Below are positions 1-7,325 of a DNA stretch of 19,474 nucleotides, one piece after another. The DNA comes from Pseudomonadota bacterium (GTDB taxonomy: Bacteria > Pseudomonadota > Alphaproteobacteria > Rhizobiales > Rhizobiaceae). The first letter of the stretch is position 1. Every line of letters begins with the position of its first letter. The notes beneath the pieces are model-generated. The model was not told the DNA's origin, did not search any database, and saw only the letters and a program-made list of their open reading frames with translations. Location of the stretch: the NCBI GenBank assembly GCA_023399635.1, contig JAEWOP010000263.1:1-19474 (forward strand), given 5' to 3'. The position numbers were made by a program, and so were the translations under genes.

Positions 1-87
1 GTTTCATACTCGCGCGACGCCTCATCTGGAAAACATGCCGAGCGCCCCGTCTGCAATGCTGCCGCGGCGAAGGAGATTTACGTTATC
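1..87 (+). other. leader / end of unseen upstream gene
   Basis: This stretch precedes the first ABC gene. An AAGGAG ribosome-binding site at 70-75 lies 12 bases before the ATG at 88. In the second frame the stretch is open to a TGA at 89-91 that would overlap the ATG (ATGA), but the peptide is rich in Arg and Pro and I do not recognise it as the end of a solute-binding protein. The operon's binding-protein gene is probably further left, outside the window. No promoter is evident. Confidence 0.4.
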
Positions 88-1578
88 ATGAGCGCAGAAC
101 CGCTCCTGTCCCTCAAAAATGTCAAAGTCACCTTCGGCGGTGTTCGCGCGCTGAAGGGTGTTTCTTTCGAGGTCAACCCGGGTGAAGTGCATTGCCTTGC
201 CGGCGAGAACGGCTGCGGCAAGAGCACGCTGATCAAGGTCATAACGGGCGTTTACACGCCCCAAAGTGATGCTGAACTCTATTTCGACGGCAAGCCGATA
301 GCCGCAATGACCCCAACGCTTGCGCAATCGCTTGGCATTCAGGTGATCTGGCAGGATCTGGCGCTGTTCGATGAAATGACGGTGGCTGAAAATATCGGCT
401 TCCAATACGCGGTGAATGCAAAATACGGGCTGGTCGACAAGCGCGCCATCGAGCAGGCTGCCGAAAAGGCGTTGGCCCGGCTCGGCGTCGAGATCGATCT
501 CGACAGGCCGCTCAAGGAACTGCCCATCGCCCAGCGTCAGATCGTGGCGATTGCCCGCGCGCTGGTCGGTGAGGCACGGCTCGTTTTCATGGACGAACCG
601 ACCGCGTCGCTCACGCAGTCGGAAACGGATTACCTGATCGACATCGTCCGCAACCTGTCGGCCTCGGGTGTCGCGGTTGTCTTCGTCTCGCACCGCCTTG
701 CGGAAGTGCTTGAGATTTCAGACCGCATAACCGTTTTGCGGGATGGCTCGCTTGTCGGTGTCTTTCCCGTTGAAGGCATGACCCAGTCACGGGTGACCGA
801 GCTGATGACCGGCCGCAATTTCGACAGTGCCGTCATTGCCGCCGATCACGATGACAAACCCGTCGTTCTCTCGGTGCGCGGGCTGAGCCGTGCCGGCGAG
901 TTCGAGGATGTTTCGTTCGATCTGCGGCGGGGCGAAACGCTTGGCATAACGGGCCTACTGGGAGCCGGCCGCACGGAACTGGCTTTGACGCTGTTCGGCA
1001 TGCATCGGCCGCAATCGGGTGAAATCCTCATCGATGGAAAGAAGGTGGATTTTCATTCCAACCGCGATGCGATCCGGGCAGGCGTAGCCTATCTTTCCGA
1101 GGACCGGCTTTCGCTTGGTCTCAACCAGCCGCAATCCATTGCCGACAATCTGGTCATGGCCTCGCTCGACCGGCTGCTGCGCGGCGGCCTGATCTCACCG
1201 TCGAAAAAGGCGGATGTCGTTTCCCGCTGGATTTCTGCGCTCGGGGTGAAGATCGGCCTGCCCGAAGACCCGATCCGGACGCTTTCGGGCGGCAACCAGC
1301 AGCGTGTGGCGATCGCCAAGTGGCTGGCGATCGGGCCGAAAATCCTCATTCTCGACGCGCCGACCGTGGGGGTCGATGTCGGCGCCCGCGCCGGCATCTT
1401 CGAAATCGTCCGCAAGCTCGCCGCAGAAGGGCTCTCGATCATCGTCATCTCCGACGAGCCGCCGGAAGTCTATTTCAACACAGACAGGGTCATCCACATG
1501 GTCGAAGGCCGGTTCCACGCCACCTATGATCCGCGACGACTGTCGTTGACCGAACTGGAGGCCGCCATCTATGCGTAG
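88..1578 (+). CDS. Sugar ABC transporter, two-domain ATP-binding protein (RbsA/YtfR type)
   Basis: A 496-residue ATPase that powers uptake of a sugar through the two permeases encoded next. Two fused nucleotide-binding domains are visible. Domain 1 has a complete Walker A (GENGCGKST, 39-47), a variant signature LPIAQRQ (145-151) and Walker B ending in D169-E170 (FMDEPTASL). Domain 2 has the degenerate Walker A typical of this family (GLLGAGRT, 289-296, no Lys), a full LSGGNQQ signature (from residue 399) and a Walker B reading LDAPTVGVD, so the usual catalytic Glu is Ala424. Length and architecture match RbsA/MglA/YtfR proteins. The start is ATG at 88 with AAGGAG upstream, and the 3' end overlaps the next gene by 8 bases. 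The substrate is inferred only from the downstream epimerases (a rare ketose or polyol). Confidence 0.95.
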   Translation: MSAEPLLSLKNVKVTFGGVRALKGVSFEVNPGEVHCLAGENGCGKSTLIKVITGVYTPQSDAELYFDGKPIAAMTPTLAQSLGIQVIWQDLALFDEMTVAENIGFQYAVNAKYGLVDKRAIEQAAEKALARLGVEIDLDRPLKELPIAQRQIVAIARALVGEARLVFMDEPTASLTQSETDYLIDIVRNLSASGVAVVFVSHRLAEVLEISDRITVLRDGSLVGVFPVEGMTQSRVTELMTGRNFDSAVIAADHDDKPVVLSVRGLSRAGEFEDVSFDLRRGETLGITGLLGAGRTELALTLFGMHRPQSGEILIDGKKVDFHSNRDAIRAGVAYLSEDRLSLGLNQPQSIADNLVMASLDRLLRGGLISPSKKADVVSRWISALGVKIGLPEDPIRTLSGGNQQRVAIAKWLAIGPKILILDAPTVGVDVGARAGIFEIVRKLAAEGLSIIVISDEPPEVYFNTDRVIHMVEGRFHATYDPRRLSLTELEAAIYA

Positions 1579-2584
1579 GCTCATCCTCGGACATACGACC
1601 GAATTTACGCTGCTTGTGGTCATGGTGCTGCTTTGCACGGGACTGTCCTTCGCCACCGACCGGTTCCTCACCATCTCAAACGCCTTCGATGTACTGAATG
1701 TCTCTGCGGTCAACATCATCTTTGCGGTCGGCCTGCTTGTGGTGCTGATCTCGGGCGGTATCGACATTTCCTTCGCGGTCGCCGCTTCCGTCGTTCAATA
1801 TGTGACGGTGCTGGCGCTCAATGCGCTCGGCGGCGGCAACTGGGCGGAAGGTTTCATCATTGCCGGCGCGGTTGGGCTTGGTCTCGGTTTCGTCAACGCT
1901 TTCCTCGTCTGGCGGCTCAACATCATTTCAATCGTCGCGACGATCTCCACCTTCAACATCTTCTTCGGGTTGCTGATGTTCTTCACCAAGGGTGTGTCGA
2001 TCTACGATCTGCCGGAATGGCTGTCGACGCGTGTGGTATTTTACGAACATGAAATGCCTGATGGTTCATGGGTAGAGCTGACGCTGCCGGTCGTAGTCAT
2101 GATCCTCTGCTGTATTGCAACATGGTTCATGATTTCGCGCACCACTGTTGGGCGCAAACTTTACGCCTTCGGCGACAACCCGGAAGGTGCTCGCCGCTTC
2201 GGCATCAATATCGGCGCGATGCATTACATTTCCTTCGGCTGGCTCGGCCTGATGGCGGGCATTGCGGGTCTCATGCAGGCGCATTATGCGCAGGAAGTGG
2301 TGCCCAACGCGCTTTATGGCCGCGAGCTGGATGTTCTTGCAGCAACGGTCCTCGGCGGTGCGCGGCTTGGCGGCGGCAAAGGCTCTGTCATCGGCTGCGT
2401 GCTCGGCGTTCTCATGGTGTCGATCACCCAGAACGGTCTTAACCTCATGGGCGTATCACCCTTTGCCTTCAAGATGATCGTCGGTGCCATCATTCTGATC
2501 GCGATCACTCTCTCTTCCACCCGGTTCGACAAGCTTTTGCCGAGTGCGCTTCGCACGTCTACGAAAAAGGGGAGCGCCCAGTGA
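1571..2584 (+). CDS. Sugar ABC transporter permease 1 (RbsC family)
   Basis: A 337-residue, strongly hydrophobic inner-membrane permease of the branched-chain/ribose (BPD_transp_2) type. About eight to ten membrane segments are visible, beginning at residues 7-27 and 41-75. The family hallmarks GGIDISFA near residue 63 and a late LAATVLGGARLGGGKGSV stretch, which contacts the ATPase, are present. It starts inside the end of the ATPase gene (8-base overlap) and ends against permease 2, indicating translational coupling. Together with the next gene it should form a heterodimeric channel, as in YtfT/YjfF-type systems. The permease assignment is firm; the sugar is inferred from the operon. Confidence 0.93.
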   Translation: MRRLILGHTTEFTLLVVMVLLCTGLSFATDRFLTISNAFDVLNVSAVNIIFAVGLLVVLISGGIDISFAVAASVVQYVTVLALNALGGGNWAEGFIIAGAVGLGLGFVNAFLVWRLNIISIVATISTFNIFFGLLMFFTKGVSIYDLPEWLSTRVVFYEHEMPDGSWVELTLPVVVMILCCIATWFMISRTTVGRKLYAFGDNPEGARRFGINIGAMHYISFGWLGLMAGIAGLMQAHYAQEVVPNALYGRELDVLAATVLGGARLGGGKGSVIGCVLGVLMVSITQNGLNLMGVSPFAFKMIVGAIILIAITLSSTRFDKLLPSALRTSTKKGSAQ

Positions 2585-3579
2585 TGAGCAGCCTTGTCAG
2601 GAAATTCAACGCCATTTTCGGTGCCGATATGGCTGGACCGGTGATTGCCTTCATCGCAGTCATGCTCATTTTCGGAACGTTCGCGAATAACTTCCTCTCG
2701 CTTGCGACATTCGGTTCGGTGGCCTTCCAGCTGCCGGAACTCGGTCTTCTCACGCTGGCGATGCTGCTGCCACTGCTGACGGGCGGGATCAATCTGTCCG
2801 TCACCTTCGCGGCCAATCTCTCAGGACTTGCCGCAGCCTGGGTACTCCAGGCCCATGGCGGCGTAGATGCACCGCCGAGCGCCTTCCTCTTCGCCTGCCT
2901 TGCTGCATTTGTCACCGGCGGGGCTGCCGGTGCCATGACGGGTGCGGCGATCGCTTATACCCGCGCGCATCCCATTCTGGTGACGCTGTCGATGATGATT
3001 TTCCTGCGCGGCCTCGGCGAATTTCTGACGCGCGGCGGTGACGTGTCAGGGTTTCCCGCCTACATGGCGCCCCTTGGCCATGGCACGCTTCTCGGTCTGC
3101 CGATCCCGCTTCTGATTTTCATCGTCTGCGTGGCGCTCTGGCATGTGCTGCTGACGCGCACGAAGCTCGGCTTCGGGCTGTTGATGATCGGCTCGAATAT
3201 CGAAGCCGCGCGTTATTCCGGCCTCAACACGCGCAAGATCCAGGTGCTCGTCTACACGCTCTCGGGTCTGATGTGCGCGGTCGCAGGCATCATCATGCTT
3301 GCCCGTTTCAACTCCGTCCGTGTCGGCCACGGGGAGTCCTATCTGCTGATCACGGTGCTCGCGGCCTTTCTCGGCGGCATCAATCCCTTTGGTGGTTTCG
3401 GTCGTGTGCTTCCCGTTTTTGTCGCGCTCATCGTCCTGCAGCTCCTGTCCTCCGGCCTTAATCTTCTTGGCGCCAACCAGCATCTCGCAACGGCCCTTTG
3501 GGGTGTCCTGATGATTGTCGTCATGGCGGCGCGCGGCCTGTTTTCAAGCTACTTCGCATCTCTCAGAAAGAAGGTATGA
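2584..3579 (+). CDS. Sugar ABC transporter permease 2 (RbsC/YjfF family)
   Basis: The second RbsC-type permease, 331 residues from the ATG at 2584. It has multiple hydrophobic helices, a LLTGGINLSVTFAANL segment near residues 60-76 equivalent to the GGIDIS motif of permease 1, and a late LITVLAAFLGGINPFGGFG loop. I chose ATG 2584 because it shares one base with the TGA of permease 1 (TGATG); GTG at 2581 would add a single residue and is the alternative. Two non-identical permeases plus one double-domain ATPase is the layout of YtfR-YtfT-YjfF-like importers. The stop is followed one base later by the GTG start of the next gene. Confidence 0.92.
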   Translation: MSSLVRKFNAIFGADMAGPVIAFIAVMLIFGTFANNFLSLATFGSVAFQLPELGLLTLAMLLPLLTGGINLSVTFAANLSGLAAAWVLQAHGGVDAPPSAFLFACLAAFVTGGAAGAMTGAAIAYTRAHPILVTLSMMIFLRGLGEFLTRGGDVSGFPAYMAPLGHGTLLGLPIPLLIFIVCVALWHVLLTRTKLGFGLLMIGSNIEAARYSGLNTRKIQVLVYTLSGLMCAVAGIIMLARFNSVRVGHGESYLLITVLAAFLGGINPFGGFGRVLPVFVALIVLQLLSSGLNLLGANQHLATALWGVLMIVVMAARGLFSSYFASLRKKV

Positions 3580-3580
3580 C

Positions 3581-4429
3581 GTGAAAGGCTTCGGTGTTCA
3601 CGCAATGATGTGGTCTCTCAAATGGGACCACGAAAACGCCAGGCGGTCCATCGCCGCTGCTGCGGATTACGGTCAGGATTTCATCGAGATCCCGCTTATC
3701 GATATCCCCTCCGTCGATGCAAAACACACGCGCACCCTGCTGGAAAAATACGGTTTGCGCGCCGTCTGCTCGCTGGTGCTGCCGGAGCCCGCATGGGCGT
3801 CCGTGCGTCCCGATGCGGCAATCGACCATCTGAATGCCGCGCTCGACAAGGCCGCAGAAATGGGCGCGGAAGCGCTGACGGGTGTTACCTATGGCGGCAC
3901 CAATGAGCGAACCGGATTTCCGCCGACACAGGGTGAATATGACAACCTGACAAGGGCGCTCTCCAGGGCTGCCGGCCACGCAAAAACACTCGGCCTGCAA
4001 TTCGGCATCGAGACGGTCAACCGCTACGAGAACCATCTGCTCAACTCCGCCGAACAGGCGGTGGCGCTGGTGGAGCGCATCGGTGCGGACAACGTCTTCA
4101 TCCATCTCGATACGTTCCATATGAATATGGAGGAAAAGGGCATTGCCAATGGCATCATCGCCGCCCGCAACCATCTGAAATACATGCATATGTCGGAAAG
4201 CGACCGCGGCACGCCGGGCTGCGGCAACGTTGCGTGGGACGAAGTGTTCTCAGCGCTCGCAGCCATCGGCTTCAAGGGCGTGCTGACGCTCGAAAGCTTC
4301 GCCGCGATGCCCAAGGAGATGGCGGGCGCGATTTCAACCTGGCGCCCGGTTGCGCCCAGCGCCGATGAGGTTCTCGACAAGGGACTGCCATTCCTGCGCG
4401 ACAAGGCAAACCAGTACCGCATTTTCTGA
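3581..4429 (+). CDS. Ketose 3-epimerase-like TIM-barrel sugar epimerase (first of two)
   Basis: A 282-residue protein of the AP-endonuclease-2/xylose-isomerase-like TIM-barrel family, clearly related to the D-psicose 3-epimerase further down the operon. The four metal/catalytic positions can be aligned: E144 (FGIETVNRYENH), D177 (HLDTFHMNMEE), H203 (MHMSES) and E238 (LTLESF). I chose GTG at 3581 because it follows permease 2 by one base, has AAAGAAGG about six bases upstream and removes an N-terminal tail that would overlap the permease. Likely reaction: Mn/Co-dependent C3 epimerisation of a ketose or ketose derivative. The substrate-facing parts differ from the second epimerase (for example VTYGGT instead of the GGALHSYWP region), so specificity is probably different. 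The exact substrate is unknown. Confidence 0.85.
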   Translation: MKGFGVHAMMWSLKWDHENARRSIAAAADYGQDFIEIPLIDIPSVDAKHTRTLLEKYGLRAVCSLVLPEPAWASVRPDAAIDHLNAALDKAAEMGAEALTGVTYGGTNERTGFPPTQGEYDNLTRALSRAAGHAKTLGLQFGIETVNRYENHLLNSAEQAVALVERIGADNVFIHLDTFHMNMEEKGIANGIIAARNHLKYMHMSESDRGTPGCGNVAWDEVFSALAAIGFKGVLTLESFAAMPKEMAGAISTWRPVAPSADEVLDKGLPFLRDKANQYRIF

Positions 4430-4455
4430 AAGCACTCATTATCGGGGCAAGCACC

Positions 4456-5121
4456 TTGAACACTATTGACGATAATGCCCGCGAGATTGTGGGCCTTGCT
4501 CTCCAGCGACTGGAAGGGTCAAAGGCCCGGCGTGTGATGGTTGCGATTGCCGGTGCCCCCGGATCGGGAAAATCAACCATCGCCGAGCGTGTGGTCGATG
4601 CGTTGAACGCGGGCGAAGGCGTGTCCGCCGCACTGTTCCCGATGGATGGCTTTCATTATGACGATGCGGTGCTTGAGGAGATGAACCGCCGGCCCTTCAA
4701 GGGCGCCATCGATACGTTCGATGCTCACGGCCTGCGCCATATGCTTGAGCGCCTGAAAGCCAATCAGGACGACGTCGTTGCCGTCCCCGTCTTTGACCGC
4801 GCCATCGAGATCGCCCGCGCCGGCGGCCGTCTGATCCCGCAATCCGTCGATATCATCGTCTGTGAGGGCAATTATCTCCTCACCAGCCAGTCGCCATGGG
4901 ATCGTCTAAAACCGATCTTCGATCTCACTGTCTTCGTTGATGTCGACGAGGACGATCTGCGTGCGCGGCTGCGGGATCGCTGGCGGAGCTTCGGTCTCGG
5001 CGAGGGGGAGATCAACCGGAAGGTGGAGGAAAACGATCTCCCCAATGGCCGCTTCATCACATCCACAAGCACGGAGCCGGACCTTCGCATCGGAAATCCG
5101 GGAAGCTCTCCCGCGTCGTGA
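4456..5121 (+). CDS. P-loop carbohydrate/nucleoside kinase-like protein (uridine kinase/FrcK-type)
   Basis: A 221-residue P-loop kinase of the phosphoribulokinase/uridine kinase superfamily. Walker A is GAPGSGKST (33-41), followed by FPMDGFHYDD (61-70, with the D-G-F-H acceptor-site motif), RRPFKGAIDTFD, VPVFDRAIEIARAG and a Walker B-like CEGNYLL. The family includes the FrcK protein of rhizobial fructose operons and E. coli YggC; the substrates of many members are unproven. Its place between two ketose epimerases suggests it phosphorylates the imported or epimerised sugar. It uses a TTG start at 4456, 26 bases after the previous stop, with only a weak GGGGC ribosome site, so it may be translated at a low level. 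The short C-terminus after ENDLPNGRF looks unlike the usual family ending. Confidence 0.8.
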   Translation: MNTIDDNAREIVGLALQRLEGSKARRVMVAIAGAPGSGKSTIAERVVDALNAGEGVSAALFPMDGFHYDDAVLEEMNRRPFKGAIDTFDAHGLRHMLERLKANQDDVVAVPVFDRAIEIARAGGRLIPQSVDIIVCEGNYLLTSQSPWDRLKPIFDLTVFVDVDEDDLRARLRDRWRSFGLGEGEINRKVEENDLPNGRFITSTSTEPDLRIGNPGSSPAS

Positions 5122-5187
5122 AACGGCCTGAAGGGCTGCGCCTCCCCACCCAAAGTCAAGCAAAACAGAAAAGCGAAAGAGACCCCC

Positions 5188-6057
5188 ATGAAACACGGCA
5201 TCTATTACTCTTACTGGGAACATGAGTGGAGCGCCAAGTTCGGCCCCTATATAGAGAAGGTTGCCAAGCTCGGCTTCGATATCATCGAAGTCGCCGCCCA
5301 TCACATCAATGAATACAGTGACGCCGAACTCGCCGTCATCAGGCAGAGCGCGAAGGATAACGGCATCATACTCACTGCCGGTATCGGCCCTTCGAAAACG
5401 AAAAACCTGTCGTCAGAGGATGCCGCGGTTCGCGCAGCCGGCAAGGCGTTCTTTGAACGCACCCTTACCAATGTCGCCAAGCTCGACATCCATACGATTG
5501 GCGGCGCGCTGCATTCCTACTGGCCGATCGACTATTCGCAGCCGGTCGACAAGGCAGGCGATTATGCGCGCGGCGTGGAAGGTATTCACGGCATTGCCGA
5601 TTTCGCCAATGACCTCGGCATCAACCTTTGCATCGAAGTCCTCAACCGCTTTGAAAACCACGTGCTCAATACGGCTGCCGAAGGCGTCGCTTTCGTCAAG
5701 GATGTCGGCAAGAACAACGTGAAAGTCATGCTGGATACGTTTCACATGAATATCGAGGAAGACAGCTTTGGCGAGGCCATCCGCACGGCTGGCCCGTTGC
5801 TGGGGCATTTCCATACCGGAGAAAGTAATCGCCGCGTACCGGGCAAGGGCAGGATGCCCTGGCACGAAATTGGCCTCGCCCTGCGCGATATCAATTACAC
5901 CGGCGCGGTCGTCATGGAGCCTTTCGTGAAGACCGGCGGCACGATCGGCTCCGACATCAAGGTGTGGCGCGATCTGAGCGGCGGCGCCGATCTCGCGAAA
6001 ATGGACGAGGATGCGCGCAATGCCCTGGCATTCTCCCGTTTCGTCCTTGGCAGCTGA
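5188..6057 (+). CDS. D-psicose (D-allulose) 3-epimerase
   Basis: A 289-residue enzyme that interconverts D-fructose and D-psicose (D-allulose), and more slowly other ketoses, by Mn/Co-dependent C3 epimerisation through an enediolate. I recognise the sequence as almost identical to the crystallised A. tumefaciens C58 enzyme, with only scattered substitutions (for example near residues 50-53, 93, 134 and 242, and a C-terminal Ser instead of Gly). The catalytic/metal residues E150 (CIEVLNRFENH), D183 (MLDTFHMN), H209 (HFHTGES) and E244 (VMEPF) are intact. It is separated from the kinase by 66 bases with an AGCGAAAGAGA ribosome site, so it may be translated independently. It closes the sugar operon. 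The family call is very secure; the physiological substrate in this operon is inferred. Confidence 0.97.
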   Translation: MKHGIYYSYWEHEWSAKFGPYIEKVAKLGFDIIEVAAHHINEYSDAELAVIRQSAKDNGIILTAGIGPSKTKNLSSEDAAVRAAGKAFFERTLTNVAKLDIHTIGGALHSYWPIDYSQPVDKAGDYARGVEGIHGIADFANDLGINLCIEVLNRFENHVLNTAAEGVAFVKDVGKNNVKVMLDTFHMNIEEDSFGEAIRTAGPLLGHFHTGESNRRVPGKGRMPWHEIGLALRDINYTGAVVMEPFVKTGGTIGSDIKVWRDLSGGADLAKMDEDARNALAFSRFVLGS

Positions 6058-6063
6058 TGCCCC

Positions 6064-6294
6064 ATGGCGCGGATGGAGCGGGATGGCTTGATCAAGCGTG
6101 AGCCCGATCCGCGAGACAAGCGGTCCAGTCTGGTATCATTGACGCAGGCGGCACTTGCGCGGTTGCCAGCTGGCCGCGCTTTTTGCGCCAGGGCAATGCG
6201 GGACATGACCAAGGGATTATCGCGGGAAGAGGTGGACACACTGGTGTCTTTGCTTCGGCGGGTGCTTGATAACGTAGAGGCACTTGAGGCGTGA
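6064..6294 (+). pseudogene. Truncated MarR-family regulator (C-terminal half only)
   Basis: This 76-codon open frame corresponds to the winged part and C-terminal dimerisation helices of a MarR transcription factor. ARMERDGLI is the end of the recognition helix, REPDPRDKRSSLVSLT is the typical MarR wing, and GLSREEVDTLVSLLRRVLDNVEAL is the C-terminal helix. A normal MarR protein is about 140-160 residues; the N-terminal helices and most of the DNA-recognition helix are missing. The frame begins seven bases after the epimerase stop with no room for the lost part. It is therefore almost certainly a deletion remnant and not a working repressor, although a short peptide could still be made from ATG 6064 or 6073. 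Confidence 0.8.
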
Positions 6295-6333
6295 GTAGCT
6301 CTCCAAACGCCCTTATATGCACATTGGTGACGC

Positions 6334-6429
6334 ATGCAATGCAAGAGGATCACCCATGAGGCCGAGATCGCTCCACAAGGGGTCTCGATCTGCCAGTGCG
6401 ATTGCCAGAGATTAACGGGAACCGCCTAG
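6334..6429 (+). pseudogene. Decayed N-terminal fragment of a GFA-family (DUF636-like) protein
   Basis: A 31-codon frame from ATG 6334 to TAG 6427-6429 reads like the start of a glutathione-dependent formaldehyde-activating-enzyme family protein. It has C-x-R-I-T-x-EAEI followed by ICQCDCQRLTGTA, where living members usually have CHCxDCQRLTG(S/T)AF. Compared with that pattern the fragment lacks one residue between the second and third cysteines, has Gln for His, and stops exactly where the next Phe would be expected. I see no continuation in the other frames. This is a match by eye to the family pattern and needs a translated search to be certain. Confidence 0.5.
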
Positions 6430-6689
6430 GAAGCAAGAGCATGCGGCTCGATCGGGACGACGGCTAAAACCGCTCTTCCAGAATTTGGTGTCAAGAACCG
6501 ATGTCCGGGCCCGCCCCACAATCGGCAAGGAGCCTCGATCTCCTGGCCGGTCCTTTCGCGCCAGGAACAAGGCCTATCGGGAACTCCTTCTGCTGTTCAT
6601 TCGTTCACGGGTCAGTTTTCAATGATCCGCGTTCTCGCCCCTTGATGCGAAACCTTTTGATTTCTCCAATCGATGAAGTGGAACTGGCG
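6430..6689 (+). other. Non-coding leader before the aldehyde oxidoreductase genes
   Basis: The stretch between the GFA remnant and the preferred start of the Fe-S subunit. It is open in the frame of that subunit from an ATG at 6501, and again from ATG 6645, but neither has a good ribosome site and the encoded residues (rich in Ser, Pro and Gly) do not look like part of a Tat signal. The promoter of the three-gene oxidoreductase operon should lie here or in the remnants upstream; I cannot pick out convincing -35/-10 boxes. Confidence 0.35.
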
Positions 6690-7325
6690 ATGCCAGGCAC
6701 CGGCATATTTGAACTTTCACGCCGAAACTTACTTATATCTTCGGCCGCGACGGTCGCTGCCACCACTGTCACCAGGGGAGCGGCAGCCCAGTCAGGAGGA
6801 GAAATCATGAAACACACGTCAAGCGTATCGTTGAAGGTCAACGGACAGGTCCGAGACCTTGATGTTGACAATCGCACGTCTCTTCTCGACGCACTGCGCG
6901 AACACCTTCACCTGACCGGAACCAAGAAAGGTTGTGATCACGGTCAATGCGGGGCCTGCACCGTACTGGTCGGTGGACGCCGCATCAACTCGTGCCTCTC
7001 GCTTGCCGTGATGCATGATGGTGACGACGTGACGACGATCGAGGGCCTGGGACAGCCCGGCAATATGCACCCGATGCAGGCGGCGTTTGTCAAGTTTGAC
7101 GGCTTCCAGTGTGGCTACTGTACGCCGGGACAAATCTGTTCCTCCGTGGCGGTGCTTGAGGAGATCGCGGCAAACATTCCGAGCCATGTCACGCTGGATC
7201 TTAACGCGCAGACATCGGTGAGTGAGGGCGAAATTCGCGAGAGGATGAGCGGCAACATCTGTCGCTGCGGCGCCTATTCCAACATTGTCGAGGCCATCGT
7301 CGAAGTTGCGGGGACAAAAGCATGA
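6690..7325 (+). CDS. paoA: Periplasmic aldehyde oxidoreductase, [2Fe-2S] subunit (PaoA/YagT-like)
   Basis: The small electron-transfer subunit of a xanthine-oxidase-family molybdoenzyme, 211 residues from the preferred ATG at 6690. A twin-arginine signal is visible: SRRNLLISSAATVAATT at 10-26, then AAA-QS near 31-35. This predicts export of the folded complex to the periplasm, as for E. coli PaoABC. The plant-type [2Fe-2S] cluster is marked by C82, C87, C90 and C102 (GCDHGQCGAC ... C), the second by C141, C144, C191 and C193 (CGYC ... CRC). Long stretches match my memory of E. coli PaoA (GTKKGCDHGQCGACTVLV, IRERMSGNICRCGAY). I prefer ATG 6690 because it gives a normal nine-residue n-region; 6645 and 6501 are in-frame alternatives. 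It overlaps the next gene (ATGA). Confidence 0.9.
   Translation: MPGTGIFELSRRNLLISSAATVAATTVTRGAAAQSGGEIMKHTSSVSLKVNGQVRDLDVDNRTSLLDALREHLHLTGTKKGCDHGQCGACTVLVGGRRINSCLSLAVMHDGDDVTTIEGLGQPGNMHPMQAAFVKFDGFQCGYCTPGQICSSVAVLEEIAANIPSHVTLDLNAQTSVSEGEIRERMSGNICRCGAYSNIVEAIVEVAGTKA

Noticed and set aside
22..693. 223-residue open frame on the minus strand
   Set aside because: Lies wholly opposite the first ATPase domain, whose Walker motifs are intact; the composition (Arg/Asp/His-rich) is that of an antisense shadow.
6501..6689. N-terminal extension of the Fe-S subunit from ATG 6501 or 6645
   Set aside because: Would place the twin-arginine motif 70 or more residues (or about 25) from the start and has no convincing ribosome site; ATG 6690 gives a standard Tat n-region. 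ATG 6645 cannot be fully excluded.
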